A DNA stretch of 64,000 nt from Variovorax guangxiensis (GCF_003952165.1 NZ_RXFT01000004.1:372001-436000); one strand, 5' to 3'. Counted from the first letter of the stretch, positions 11,316 to 30,175 are shown. A program made the numbers and translations. The notes: generated from the sequence alone by a model not told the origin.

Positions 11316-12191
11316 ATGGAACTTCTTGCATCTTCCTATTGGCGCGACAGAGAGTTGGCAGGCCTGCAGTTCACCGCCAACCGATTCGTTCAGCGAGAGA
11401 TCCGGGCGCACCGGCATGGGGGCTACACGCTGTCGGTTTCCGACACCGAGTTGCATGTGAGAACCAGCGCCGGCGTCACTGTGGTGCCCCCTGGTGCACT
11501 GTTGCGCATCGGTCCGCAGGTCTGGCATTCGATCAAGGCGCGGAGCACGCCGTGGCGTGAGGATGCGATGTATTGCAGCGTGGCGGTTGCGCGCTGCGTG
11601 AATCCGGTGCCCGAGGCGGACGACGGCATGCCCGGCGCCGAGCCCGCACCGGTCTCGGTGTTCGCGTGCGAGCCCTGGGGGCGCGAGTTCTCGCAATGCC
11701 ACAGGCTGCTGCACGAGATCGCGGACACCGGCCGCGAGGACGCGGGCATCGCGGCGCGCGCGCTGGTGCGTCGCCTGCTCGCGCAGTGGATACCGCTGCA
11801 AGCCGGCTGGACGACCGAGTCAGGTGACGCGGACGATCGTCTGCGCCGCTCCTACGGCCTGATCGCCACCGGCTTCCAGCAACGCCTGACGCTCGACGAC
11901 CTCGCCGAGGCGGTCAACTGGCATCCGATCCACCTGCACCGCCGTTTCAAGGACACGTGGGGCTTCACGCCGCACGAACTGCTGGTGGGGCACCGCATCG
12001 AGTACGCGCGCGACCTCATGGCCGGCGGCGCTCGCGTGACCTATGCGGCGCACGCGGCCGGCTTCAGCGACCAGAGCCACCTGCACAAGACCTTCATGAG
12101 CACCTACGCCGTGGCGCCGAGCGAGTACCGGCGGCTGTCGGCGCTCGATGCGCTGCAACCGCCGGCGGCGAGGAACGGCATCGTCGATTGA
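11316..12191 (+). CDS. AraC-family transcriptional regulator (paralogue 1)
   Basis: Product is 291 residues. An N-terminal cupin-like sensor domain (HRHGGYTLSV, VVPPGALLRIGPQVWHS) is followed by a C-terminal double helix-turn-helix (LTLDDLAEAVNWHPIHLHRRF and VTYAAHAAGFSDQSHLHKTF). It is divergent from the peptide-importer/NRPS operon, its most obvious target. A close paralogue lies inverted at 36501-37400, at the other end of the type III secretion island, and the C-terminal halves are nearly identical. It may therefore also, or instead, act on the secretion genes. Confidence 0.9.
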   Translation: MELLASSYWRDRELAGLQFTANRFVQREIRAHRHGGYTLSVSDTELHVRTSAGVTVVPPGALLRIGPQVWHSIKARSTPWREDAMYCSVAVARCVNPVPEADDGMPGAEPAPVSVFACEPWGREFSQCHRLLHEIADTGREDAGIAARALVRRLLAQWIPLQAGWTTESGDADDRLRRSYGLIATGFQQRLTLDDLAEAVNWHPIHLHRRFKDTWGFTPHELLVGHRIEYARDLMAGGARVTYAAHAAGFSDQSHLHKTFMSTYAVAPSEYRRLSALDALQPPAARNGIVD

Positions 12192-12233
12192 CGCTGCGCG
12201 ACCCCACGCGGCCCCGCATGGGTCGCGTCCACG

Positions 12234-22160
<9,927 letters not shown>

Positions 22161-22232
22161 AGGACCCCGGATGAAGTTGCAGATTGAAAGAAGGGCTCGC
22201 GGCACAACCCGGCCGGCTCCGATGCCGCGCGA

Positions 22233-22278
22233 ACTCTAAGTGGCACCCCGTGCGTGGGCAACAACGAGTTCTCGTAGA
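22233..22278 (-). promoter_or_regulatory. Promoter and putative activator site of the giant gene
   Basis: Reading leftward: TCTACGAGAACTCGTTGTTGCC, then a 17-base spacer from the -35-like TTGCCC to a -10-like TAGAGT at 22238-22233. ACGAG-AA-CTCGT inside it is a perfect inverted repeat abutting the -35. The same block precedes sctV (20 of 22 bases identical, same -10). It lies about 70-100 bases upstream of the ATG. Confidence 0.75.
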
Positions 22279-22353
22279 CGGGAGTGCTGGCGCAGCGAAT
22301 CCGAAGCAGCTTCTCCTGCATGCAGCAACCGAAGAGGCATGCGTGGAGGAAGG

Positions 22354-23013
22354 TCATCGGTACGACAGCACGAGCCCGTGCACCAGCCTCGTCCAGCCAT
22401 CGAGCATCACGAACAGCAGCAGCTTGAACGGCAGCGAGATGGTGGTGGGCGAGATCATCGACATGCCCAGCGCCAGCAGCACCGTGGCGACGATCAGGTC
22501 GACCACCACGAACACCAGGTAGATGATGAAGCCGATCTGGAAGGCGCGCGTGAGCTCGCTGAGCGTGAAGCTGGGCACCAGCACCATGAAGTCGTCGTCC
22601 TTCAGTTGTTCAGCGCGCGCCTTCGGCCAGATGTTGGCCGCCGACTTCAGGAAGAACTGGCGCTCGCGCTCGTGCGTGTGCTTCTGCAGGAACTCCTTCA
22701 CCGGCGCCTTGGCCGCGTCGATGACGGCCATGATGTCGCCGAGCCCTTCGCCCTTGGTGCCGAAGCTGCGGCCGCGCAGGGCATCGCCGATGTCCATGCC
22801 CACCGGCGCCATGATGTAGACCGACAGGATGATCGCGATGCCGTTGAGCACCATGTTGGGCGGTGTCTGCTGCAGGCCCAGGGCAGTGCGAAGCAGGCCG
22901 AACACGATGACCAGCTTGGTGTAGCTCGTCACCATCAGTGCCACGAACGGCGCGATGCCGAAGGCGACGATCAGCGCGACCAGGATGAGGGGTTCGGGAA
23001 GTCCGCCTTGCAT
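22354..23013 (-). CDS. sctR: Type III secretion export-apparatus protein SctR
   Basis: Product is 219 residues with four hydrophobic segments. It carries the family signatures PFVALMVTSYTKLVIVFGLL and GLQQTPPNMVLNGIAIIL. SctR (HrcR/YscR/FliP) forms, with SctS and SctT, the helical export gate in the inner membrane. The start ATG at 23013 is 28 bases after sctQ, giving the usual sctQ-R order. Unusually, sctS and sctT are not next to it but lie in the divergent operon. Confidence 0.96.
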   Translation of the reverse strand: MQGGLPEPLILVALIVAFGIAPFVALMVTSYTKLVIVFGLLRTALGLQQTPPNMVLNGIAIILSVYIMAPVGMDIGDALRGRSFGTKGEGLGDIMAVIDAAKAPVKEFLQKHTHERERQFFLKSAANIWPKARAEQLKDDDFMVLVPSFTLSELTRAFQIGFIIYLVFVVVDLIVATVLLALGMSMISPTTISLPFKLLLFVMLDGWTRLVHGLVLSYR

Positions 23014-23041
23014 GGGTATGGACCGGATGAGGGGCGGCCCC

Positions 23042-24145
23042 TCAGACTTCGCCGGGCGCGAACTCCGACACGCGCACGCCCAGCCGGTCGCCCACCGCGA
23101 CGAGATAGCCCTTGCCCAGCATGTTGCCGTGCGCAAGGATGCGAACGGGGCTGCGGTTGAGCGGCTGGCCCAGGTCGAAGACGTGGCCGGCGCGGATGCT
23201 CCTGAGTTCGCCGAGCGACACGGACAGGTCGCCCACCTCGAAGCGCAGCGTGACCTCCAGCGCGTCGAGCCGGTCGATCGGCAGGTTGGCGTTGTCCGCG
23301 GTATCGGCCGCGAGGGCGGGAATGTCTGGCTTCATGGCACTGTTTCTCGATTGCTGAACGGTGATGCGCGAGCCTTCGGCGAAGGCGGAAAGATGCCGCC
23401 CGGCGGAACCTCCCAACTCCGCCGTGACCACGATGGCGGCACCCGAGGAACTCCACTGCTCGATGCCGACGATGTCGCCGGGCCGGATGCTTCCGACCTC
23501 GCGCAGGCGGATCGGCGTGCTGCCGAGGCGAAAGCTCACGGGCAGGCGCAGCGCGTCGAAGGCGTCGGCTGCGTAGGCGTTGTGATGCGCGCCGGTGGCC
23601 GTCGGCACCAGCGTGTCGAGCGTGGCCGCGTCCTCGAACTGCACGTAGCCGCGCAGCACGGTGCTGCCTTCCAGGGGCATGGCGACGAAGAAGGCCGCGT
23701 GCCCGGGATCGCCCTGCGAAGGCAGCGCCCGATGGCTGTGTTCGTGCATGTCGCGCGTTTCCGCTTCCGAAGGCTGCCACTCGAAATGCAGGCGCAGCGC
23801 TTTCTCGAGCGCGTCGATCAGCGGATGCAGCGCATCGGCGAGCAGGATGTAGCGCAGGTCGCGCGGCAGCAGGTCGATGCGGCGTTCGCCCAGAAGTGCC
23901 TGCAGGCTCGGTGCGTCCATTGCGAGATGGCCGACGTGCGAGCCCAGCCTGAAGCGGAAGCTCTCGCGCGCGGTGAGGGCGAAGGTCGTGTCGTGGTGCC
24001 AGCGGATGCGGTAGCGGGCACCGCGTGCGGCCGCGATGTCCGGCAACGGCGACGCGCCGTACAGACGGTTCAGCGCGCGCACATTGGCGGCGTCGGCGCG
24101 CGGCAATGCGCGGGCTTCGCCGAGTTCCGTGACGGCGTCAGGCAT
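23042..24145 (-). CDS. sctQ: Type III secretion cytoplasmic C-ring/sorting-platform protein SctQ
   Basis: Product is 367 residues. The C-terminal ~75 residues are a SpoA/FliN-type domain (LPIDRLDALEVTLRFEVGDL to GVRVSEFAPGEV), and a second, weaker SpoA-like region lies around residues 170-240. The N-terminal part is variable, as in the HrcQ/YscQ family. SctQ builds the cytoplasmic sorting platform with SctK and SctL, both encoded in the divergent operon. Confidence 0.9.
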   Translation of the reverse strand: MPDAVTELGEARALPRADAANVRALNRLYGASPLPDIAAARGARYRIRWHHDTTFALTARESFRFRLGSHVGHLAMDAPSLQALLGERRIDLLPRDLRYILLADALHPLIDALEKALRLHFEWQPSEAETRDMHEHSHRALPSQGDPGHAAFFVAMPLEGSTVLRGYVQFEDAATLDTLVPTATGAHHNAYAADAFDALRLPVSFRLGSTPIRLREVGSIRPGDIVGIEQWSSSGAAIVVTAELGGSAGRHLSAFAEGSRITVQQSRNSAMKPDIPALAADTADNANLPIDRLDALEVTLRFEVGDLSVSLGELRSIRAGHVFDLGQPLNRSPVRILAHGNMLGKGYLVAVGDRLGVRVSEFAPGEV

Positions 24146-24457
24146 GCACGCTTTCGTTCGATGCGCCGATGCGGGCGGCTCTGTTTTTCTTCACCTTCTT
24201 CACGCCTTGAAGCAATGCGATTCGGTTCGCATCGGGACCGGCAGCTTAGCCAGAGGTGTTGCGCGGAGGTAGTCCGCAAACACGTAGTGCCGCGCGCGCC
24301 ACACACGGCGGCGATCTACGAAAACTCGTGGTTGCCGCGAATGGAGGGCGGCGCATAGAGTCCGTCGCGACGCGACATTCCTCGCGACCGACGACGAAGC
24401 GAAGCGATGCGACAGGCACCGCCCGGTACTTCGGGACACCCGCAAGACAAAGACACC
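24146..24457. promoter_or_regulatory. Divergent control region between sctQR and the sctV operon
   Basis: This 312-base gap has no convincing gene. It holds the rightward promoter block described separately and must also hold a leftward promoter for sctQR. A CACTACGTGTTTGCGG stretch on the reverse strand (around 24275-24290) is only a loose match to the shared operator. An in-frame ATG at 24407 could extend SctV by 17 residues into this region. Confidence 0.6.
24315..24361 (+). promoter_or_regulatory. Promoter and putative activator site of the sctV operon
   Basis: TCTACGAAAACTCGTGGTTGCC (24315-24336) is followed, 18 bases after a -35-like TTGCCG, by a -10-like TAGAGT at 24356-24361. The inverted arms ACGA/TCGT abut the -35, the usual position for an AraC-type class II activator. 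The same block lies upstream of the giant gene. It is not a canonical PIP or hrpII box (TTCG-N16-TTCG). Confidence 0.75.
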
Positions 24458-26530
24458 ATGGCGAGTTCTCCGCGATCCTTTGCCGCCTACCGCGGCGGCG
24501 TGCGCGACCTTCTGGGCAGCGCCGGCCGCTACAACGATCTGCTGCTGGCGGGCCTGCTGGTGGTGATCGTCGCGCTCTTCGTGCTGCCGCTGCCGACGCC
24601 GCTGCTCGACCTGCTGATCGCGAGCAACCTCGCCATCAGCCTGGTGCTGCTGATCGTGGCGATGTACGTGCCATCGGCGCTGTCGCTGTCGACCTTTCCG
24701 TCGCTGCTGCTGTTCACCACGCTGTTTCGCCTTGCGCTCAACATCGCATCGACCAAGCTGATCCTCCTGCACGCGAATGCGGGCCACATCATCGACACCT
24801 TCGGCAAGCTGATCGTCGGCAACAACGTGGTGGTCGGCGGCGTGGTGTTCCTGATCATCGCGATCGTGCAGTTCATCGTGATCGCGAAAGGCTCCGAGCG
24901 GGTGGCCGAGGTGGCGGCGCGGTTCGCGCTGGATGCGATGCCCGGCAAGCAGATGAGCATCGACGCCGACGTGCGCGCGGGGGTGCTGTCGTCCGCACAG
25001 GCGCAGAAGCGCCGCCACATGCTGGAGCAGGAATGCCAGCTCCACGGCGCGATGGATGGCGCGATGAAGTTCGTCAAGGGGGACGCCATCGCGAGCATCG
25101 TGATCGCGCTGGTCAACATCCTCGCGGGCATCGCCATCGGCACGATGATGCACGAGATGAGCCTGGGCGGCGCGCTGCAGCGCTACGCGATCCTCACGGT
25201 GGGCGACGGCATGGTCTCGCAGATCCCGTCGCTGCTGGTGTCGATCGCGGCGGGCATCGTCATCACGCGCGTGAGCACCGGCGAGCGCCGCGACACGCAG
25301 CTGGCGAGCCAGATCGGGCAGCAGCTCATGGCGCATCCGCGCGCGCTGATCATCGCGGGCCTCGCGGTCGCGAGCTTCCTGGTCGTGCCGGGCTTTCCGA
25401 AGTGGGTGTTCGGCCTGCTGGCGGCGGCGCTGTTGGGCCTCGGCTTCGCGGTGCGCATGCGGCGCCGCAAGAACCAGACGCCGGGTTGGATCTCGCACCG
25501 CGAGGGCGACGCCCTGGAGGACGCCGACGGCGACCATGCCATCGCGGCGCCACTGGCGGTGCGGCTGTCCAGCGGCCTGCGCGGTGGCGTCGACCGCCAC
25601 GCGCTCGACCTGCAGCTGGCCAGGGTCAAGACCGCGGTCGAATCCGATCTCGGCCCGGTGTTCCCGCGCCTGCAGCTCGCCTACGCGGACGGCCTGGCCC
25701 AACACGCCTACCAGGTGCTGGTGCACGACGTCGCGGTGTCGCAGGGCACGCTCAGGCCGGGGTGGCGCATGCTCGATCCGGCCGAGGCTGCGGCGCCGCC
25801 GGCGGGCGCAGAGGTGGCCGAGCCCTTCGGCCCCTTCGCCCGGGTCGTCTGGGTGCAGGGCGAAGCAGCCGGCTCCACGAGCTGGGACAACGAGGAGGTG
25901 GTGGGCCTGCACCTGGACCACGCCGTGCGCCGCAATGTGCGCGAGCTCATCGGCCTGCAGGAAGTGCAGCGCCTGCTGCATTCGGTGCAGCGCGACGCGC
26001 CGGAGCTCGCGGCCGAGGTGGCGCGGGTGGCGTCGAGCCAGCGCATCGCCGAGGTGTTGCGCCGGCTGCTGCAGGAGGGCATTCCGATTCGCAACCTGCA
26101 CGCGATATTCGAGTGCCTCGCGACATGGGCGCCGAAGGAGCAGGACGCGATAGCGCTCACCGAACTGGTGCGCATCGATCTCGGCCGCTACATCACCAGC
26201 CGCTATGTGGGCCCGAACCGCCAGCTCGAGGCCATCCTGTTCGAGTCCAGCCTGCTGGAGCGGGTGCAGAACGCCATCGAGCGTTCGCCGCGCGGCAACC
26301 TGCTGCTGCTGAGCCCGGCCGTCACGCAGGACATCCGCGAGCAGGTGCGCCGCATCCTCGGATCGGCCGCGACCCGCGTGGTGGCCATCGCCTCGTCGGA
26401 CGTGCGCCGCTACATCAAGACGCTGATCGAGCCGGTGGCGCCGCTGCTGCCGGTGCTGTCCTACCAGGAAGTCGACGAAGACGTGGCCCTGCAGCCGGTG
26501 GGCTGGGTCACCAACCCCCAGGCCCATTGA
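24458..26530 (+). CDS. sctV: Type III secretion export-gate protein SctV
   Basis: Product is 690 residues from the ATG at 24458. An alternative ATG at 24407 adds 17. The N-terminal half has about eight membrane segments and the family core VLPLPTPLLDLLIASNLAIS and STFPSLLLFTTLFRLALNIA. The cytoplasmic FHIPEP loop follows, then a C-terminal nonamer-ring domain with ELVRIDLGRYI. SctV (HrcV/FlhA family) receives substrate-chaperone complexes. It is the first gene of the long rightward operon. Confidence 0.96.
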   Translation: MASSPRSFAAYRGGVRDLLGSAGRYNDLLLAGLLVVIVALFVLPLPTPLLDLLIASNLAISLVLLIVAMYVPSALSLSTFPSLLLFTTLFRLALNIASTKLILLHANAGHIIDTFGKLIVGNNVVVGGVVFLIIAIVQFIVIAKGSERVAEVAARFALDAMPGKQMSIDADVRAGVLSSAQAQKRRHMLEQECQLHGAMDGAMKFVKGDAIASIVIALVNILAGIAIGTMMHEMSLGGALQRYAILTVGDGMVSQIPSLLVSIAAGIVITRVSTGERRDTQLASQIGQQLMAHPRALIIAGLAVASFLVVPGFPKWVFGLLAAALLGLGFAVRMRRRKNQTPGWISHREGDALEDADGDHAIAAPLAVRLSSGLRGGVDRHALDLQLARVKTAVESDLGPVFPRLQLAYADGLAQHAYQVLVHDVAVSQGTLRPGWRMLDPAEAAAPPAGAEVAEPFGPFARVVWVQGEAAGSTSWDNEEVVGLHLDHAVRRNVRELIGLQEVQRLLHSVQRDAPELAAEVARVASSQRIAEVLRRLLQEGIPIRNLHAIFECLATWAPKEQDAIALTELVRIDLGRYITSRYVGPNRQLEAILFESSLLERVQNAIERSPRGNLLLLSPAVTQDIREQVRRILGSAATRVVAIASSDVRRYIKTLIEPVAPLLPVLSYQEVDEDVALQPVGWVTNPQAH

Positions 26531-26574
26531 TGAACATCCCATTGCCTTCGAAGGCGCACCGCGAAAACAACGCC

Positions 26575-26841
26575 ATGACTCCGCAGAACATCCTGGACAT
26601 CACGCGCGAAGGCCTGCTCCTCGTGCTGTGGATCTCGCTGCCGGTGGTGGCGGTGGCAACGGTCACGGCCTTGGTGGTGGCCGTGCTGCAGGCCGTAACG
26701 CAGGTGCAGGACCAGAGCATCGGCCAGTCGATCCGGCTGATCGCGGTGATGGTCGCGATCATCGCCACCGCGGGCTGGATGGGGCGCGACGTGATGCGCT
26801 TCGCGGAGCGTGCCATCCAGGCGCTGAGTTCCCTGCCGTGA
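26575..26841 (+). CDS. sctS: Type III secretion export-apparatus protein SctS
   Basis: Product is 88 residues with two hydrophobic helices (LLLVLWISLPVVAVATVTAL and IRLIAVMVAIIATAGWMG) separated by QAVTQVQDQSIG, the family's glutamine-rich loop. The length matches HrcS/FliQ. An upstream ATG at 26530 overlaps the sctV stop and would add 15 residues; family length favours 26575. It joins SctR and SctT in the export gate. Confidence 0.93.
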   Translation: MTPQNILDITREGLLLVLWISLPVVAVATVTALVVAVLQAVTQVQDQSIGQSIRLIAVMVAIIATAGWMGRDVMRFAERAIQALSSLP

Positions 26842-26843
26842 AG

Positions 26844-28619
26844 ATGCATTTCCCCGAAATGACCGCCCCGCGCCTGAAAGCCTTCTGCCAGCGCCGCCTC
26901 GTGCTGTGGGGCTTCGCCGCGCTTGTGGTGCTGGCCATGTGCGCGCAGGCCCGTGCGGCCGAACTGCGCTGGAGCAACCGGCCGTTCCAGATCGTTGCCA
27001 ACGAGAAGCCGCTGGCCGACTTCCTGCGCGAGCTGGCCTCGTCGCAGAACATCACGGCGGTGATCGACTCCAAGGTGGCCGGCACCATCAGCGGCAAGTT
27101 CGCCGGCCCCGCCCTGAGCACGCTCAACAGCGTGTGCGCGGTCAACGGGCTGACCTGGTACTTCGACGGCGCCTTCCTGTTCGTCGACCTGGCCTCCGAC
27201 GCGAAAAGCGAGGTGCTGCCCATCGCGGCCGAGAACGCGGGGCGCATCGCCGAGACGCTGGTGCGCCTGCACATCTCCGACGAGCGCTATCCGCTGAGCA
27301 TCAGCGAGCGCGACGCCAGCGTGTACGTGACCGGGCCGCGCCGCTACGTCGAGATGGTGCGCCAGGCGGTGAAGCTGGCCGACCAGAAGAGCGCGATGGC
27401 CGAGGGCGCCGAGATCCGGCTGTTTCCGCTCAAGTACGCCTGGGCCTCGGACTTCCGGATCAACCGCTCGGGAAAGGACACGGTCATTCCCGGCGTGGCC
27501 AACGTGCTGCGCAGCCTCTATGGCCGCAGCGGCGGGAACGCGCCGAGCGGCAGCGGCGGCCCGCGAGGCATGAGCGGCGGCATGTCGCTGGGCCCGAACC
27601 GGCAGATCAAGCTGCGCAGCGGCGAGACCATCAACGCGCCCAAGGTCGAGATCGCCGGGGCCGGCAGCGAAGCCATCGCGCAGGGCGGCATCGCGAACCT
27701 CGCGGGCGGCGAACTGCCGCAGTTCCAGGCCGATACGCGCATGAACGCCGTGCTGGTGCGCGACATGCCCGACAAGATGGCCCAGTACGCGAAGCTGATC
27801 GAGTCGATGGACGTGCGCCCGCGGCTGGTCGAGATCGAAGTGACCATCATGGACATCAGCTCCGACACGCTCAACAGCCTGGGCATCGACTGGCGCCTGC
27901 ATGGCCGGCATGCCGACTTCCAGACCGGCCGCGGCGATCGCGGGCAGCTGACCTGGGGCGGCACAGGCAGCGAGGCAGGGCAGATCGGCAGCGCCGACGG
28001 CTCGGGCAATCCGCTCACGCCGCTGGGCGGCATGTTCACCGCCGCCATCGGCAACAGCGCGCGCAACTACCTGCTGGCCCGCGTGACCGCGCTGGCCACC
28101 AACGGCAATGCGAACTTCGTGGCGCGCCCGAAGGTGATGACGTTGGACAACACCGAGGCCGTGCTGGAGAACCTCAGCGAGTTCTACGTGCGGGTTGACG
28201 GCTTCCAGGACGCGGGGCTGTTCAGCATCACGGCGGGCACTGCGGTGCGGGTGACGCCGCTGGTCATCGACGAGAAGGCCTCGCGCGGCGTGATGATGTC
28301 CATCGACATCGTCGACGGCGACCTCAGTCCGATGTCGGTCGACAAGATCCCGATCGTGCGGCGCCGCACGGTCAACACGCAGGCGCTCGTGGAGGAGGGG
28401 GCGAGCCTGCTGATCGCGGGCTACTCGTCGGAGGAGAAGAGCAATGCCGTCACGGGCGTGCCGCTGCTCAAGGACATTCCCGGCGTCGGCGGGCTCTTCA
28501 GGTCGACGGAGAAGAAGCAGTCCAACATGGAGCGCTTCTACCTGCTGACGCCGCGCCTGGTGCTGCCGGGCGCCACGGCGAACCTGCCGGCACTGCCCTT
28601 GCCGGAAGTGGGAGGCTGA
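26844..28619 (+). CDS. sctC: Type III secretion outer-membrane secretin SctC
   Basis: Product is 591 residues. The signal peptide (LWGFAALVVLAMCAQARA) precedes N0/N1-type domains (WSNRPFQIVANEKPLADFLR). The secretin domain follows, with VEIEVTIMDI, a Gly/Ser-rich stretch (around residues 230-260) and the C-terminal signature GVPLLKDIPGVGGLFR. HrcC/YscC proteins of this length form the outer-membrane ring. Only two bases separate it from sctS. Confidence 0.96.
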   Translation: MHFPEMTAPRLKAFCQRRLVLWGFAALVVLAMCAQARAAELRWSNRPFQIVANEKPLADFLRELASSQNITAVIDSKVAGTISGKFAGPALSTLNSVCAVNGLTWYFDGAFLFVDLASDAKSEVLPIAAENAGRIAETLVRLHISDERYPLSISERDASVYVTGPRRYVEMVRQAVKLADQKSAMAEGAEIRLFPLKYAWASDFRINRSGKDTVIPGVANVLRSLYGRSGGNAPSGSGGPRGMSGGMSLGPNRQIKLRSGETINAPKVEIAGAGSEAIAQGGIANLAGGELPQFQADTRMNAVLVRDMPDKMAQYAKLIESMDVRPRLVEIEVTIMDISSDTLNSLGIDWRLHGRHADFQTGRGDRGQLTWGGTGSEAGQIGSADGSGNPLTPLGGMFTAAIGNSARNYLLARVTALATNGNANFVARPKVMTLDNTEAVLENLSEFYVRVDGFQDAGLFSITAGTAVRVTPLVIDEKASRGVMMSIDIVDGDLSPMSVDKIPIVRRRTVNTQALVEEGASLLIAGYSSEEKSNAVTGVPLLKDIPGVGGLFRSTEKKQSNMERFYLLTPRLVLPGATANLPALPLPEVGG

Positions 28620-28621
28620 GC

Positions 28622-29821
28622 ATGCACGACCCGGAAGAGATTTCCTTCGACGACGGCGACGTGCCGGCGGAAGCGGCCGGCATGGCACGGCCGGAGCGCC
28701 CCGCGCTGGGCGACGGCTGGTGCCTGCGCTTCCTCAGCGGCGCGGTGAAGGGCCGCACCATCGCGCTCAAGCCCGGGCTCAACGTGCTGGGCTCAGGCGG
28801 CGATTGCGAGGTGATGCTGCCCGGCGGCGACGTGCTGCCGCGCCACCTGGCGTTCACCGTGGGCGAGTTGGTGGTGTCGATGCAGCGCCTGAGCACGGCT
28901 TCGGCGCGGCTCAACGGCGAGGACATGCGGCAGGCGCGCAGAAGCGTGGTCGCGGGCGACGTGGTGAGCCTCGGGCAGATCGACTTCCAGCTCGACCGCA
29001 GCTACGTGCCGGACGTGCGCGAGGACCGCATGTTCGCCCCGGAGTACGAGGCGCGGCCTGGCGAGGGCGCGCTGGCGGGCACGTCCGGGGCTTCCTCGCG
29101 GCGGCGCCTCGGCTATTGGGCGGGTGGCGTGATGGCCCTGCTTGCGGTGATCGGCCTGGCCGCCGTGTCGCTCGGCGACGCGGGCGCGAGCGCGCGCCGC
29201 GCCGGGCACGTGGACCTGGCCGCGGTGGAAAAGGCGCTCGTGCCGTTCCCCGAGGTGGAAGTGGTGGCCGCGCAGGGCGGGCGGCTCGGCGTGAAGGGCT
29301 ACGTGGAGTCGAGGCAGCGCCGCGAGGCCCTGCAGCAGGCGATGGAGCCCTTCGGCAGCCAGGTCGGCGTGAACGTGCACTCGGCCGAGGACATGGTCGA
29401 GCAGGCGCGCCGCTATGTGGGCGACCCCGGTGTGGCGGTCGCGTACACGGGGCAGGGCCGGCTGGTGCTCACCGGCACGGTGGAGGACGCCGCGGTGCGC
29501 CAGAAGATCCGCAGGCTCAGCGAAGACCTGCATCCGTCGGTGCTGGTCTTCGACAAGGTCCAGTACCGGGAGAAGCCCGTGGCCGAGAACAAGGACGCCG
29601 ACGTGCGCGCGCAGTGGGACGGCTGGCAGAGCGTGCTGCCGGCGCGCATGGTGAGCATCACCGAGGACGGCAACGGCCTGCGGCACATCCAGCTGTCGAA
29701 CGGCAGCCGCTACTACGAAGGCGCGATGCTGCGATCCGGTGCCGAACTCAAGCGCATCGACGCCGACGGGCTGGTCCTGAGCGGTGGCGTGCCCGACAGC
29801 AACAACAGGCGCGGGAGGTGA
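28622..29821 (+). CDS. sctD: Type III secretion inner-membrane ring protein SctD
   Basis: Product is 399 residues. An N-terminal FHA-like cytoplasmic domain (residues ~35-125, GLNVLGSGGDCEVMLPGGDV) leads to one transmembrane helix (YWAGGVMALLAVIGLAAVSL, ~160-180). Periplasmic BON-type ring-building domains follow (GRLGVKGYVESRQRREALQQ and GRLVLTGTVEDAAVRQKIRR). This is the architecture of YscD/HrpQ. It forms the inner-membrane ring with SctJ. Confidence 0.92.
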   Translation: MHDPEEISFDDGDVPAEAAGMARPERPALGDGWCLRFLSGAVKGRTIALKPGLNVLGSGGDCEVMLPGGDVLPRHLAFTVGELVVSMQRLSTASARLNGEDMRQARRSVVAGDVVSLGQIDFQLDRSYVPDVREDRMFAPEYEARPGEGALAGTSGASSRRRLGYWAGGVMALLAVIGLAAVSLGDAGASARRAGHVDLAAVEKALVPFPEVEVVAAQGGRLGVKGYVESRQRREALQQAMEPFGSQVGVNVHSAEDMVEQARRYVGDPGVAVAYTGQGRLVLTGTVEDAAVRQKIRRLSEDLHPSVLVFDKVQYREKPVAENKDADVRAQWDGWQSVLPARMVSITEDGNGLRHIQLSNGSRYYEGAMLRSGAELKRIDADGLVLSGGVPDSNNRRGR

Positions 29822-29825
29822 AGGC

Positions 29826-29939
29826 ATGGCCATCGGCAGAGCCCGCCTCGCGCGCACCCCGGATTTCATGCGGCGCCGCATCCGTGCGCCGCGTGGAATG
29901 GTTCCGTCCCGCCGGGGCGGAGCGCTTCAACCCTCGTAA
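29826..29939 (+). CDS. Small basic ORF (37 residues) between sctD and sctF
   Basis: Starts with an ATG seven bases after a near-perfect Shine-Dalgarno (GGGAGGTGA, overlapping the sctD stop) and ends in TAA. About a third of the residues are Arg. No known component matches. It may be a leader that couples translation from sctD to the pilin-like gene, or a spurious ORF; the strong ribosome site is the only support. Confidence 0.4.
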   Translation: MAIGRARLARTPDFMRRRIRAPRGMVPSRRGGALQPS

Positions 29940-29968
29940 ATCAATCCTTTCTTGACCAGGAGATACAC

Positions 29969-30175
29969 ATGGCAGGCGCAGTTGACAGCTCTATCCAGCA
30001 GATGAACCAGGCCGCAGCCGACAACGCGCGGCTGATGTCGGCCAGCATGGCCGCTTCCACCAGCATCCAGGGCGCGGCATCCACCGCGCACACGGTCAAC
30101 GGTGCGAGCGCCGCGGGCGGCGAGGTGGCCAAGTCCACCGGCAACGACATCCGCCAGTCGGCCAAGTCCTCGTAA
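29969..30175 (+). CDS. Putative type III needle/pilus subunit (SctF position)
   Basis: Product is 68 residues, starting MAGAVDSSIQQMNQAAADN, rich in Ala, Ser, Thr, Gln and Asn, with no aromatic residues and no Cys. It has no Sec signal. The small size, composition and location just before the inner-rod gene fit a filament subunit, more like Hrp pilins than YscF-type needles; the usual central turn of YscF is not seen. A good ribosome site (CCAGGAG) precedes it and a strong hairpin follows, as expected for a gene needing much more protein than its neighbours. The assignment is inference from position and composition. Confidence 0.6.
   Translation: MAGAVDSSIQQMNQAAADNARLMSASMAASTSIQGAASTAHTVNGASAAGGEVAKSTGNDIRQSAKSS

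Noticed and set aside
22161..22205. GTG at 22205 as the start of the giant gene
   Set aside because: It has no ribosome site and would leave only about 20 bases after the predicted transcription start; the ATG at 22160 is preferred, though it too has a weak ribosome site.
24260..24290. A third copy of the shared operator upstream of sctQ
   Set aside because: Only CTACG and a few scattered bases match on the reverse strand and there is no -10 at the right distance.
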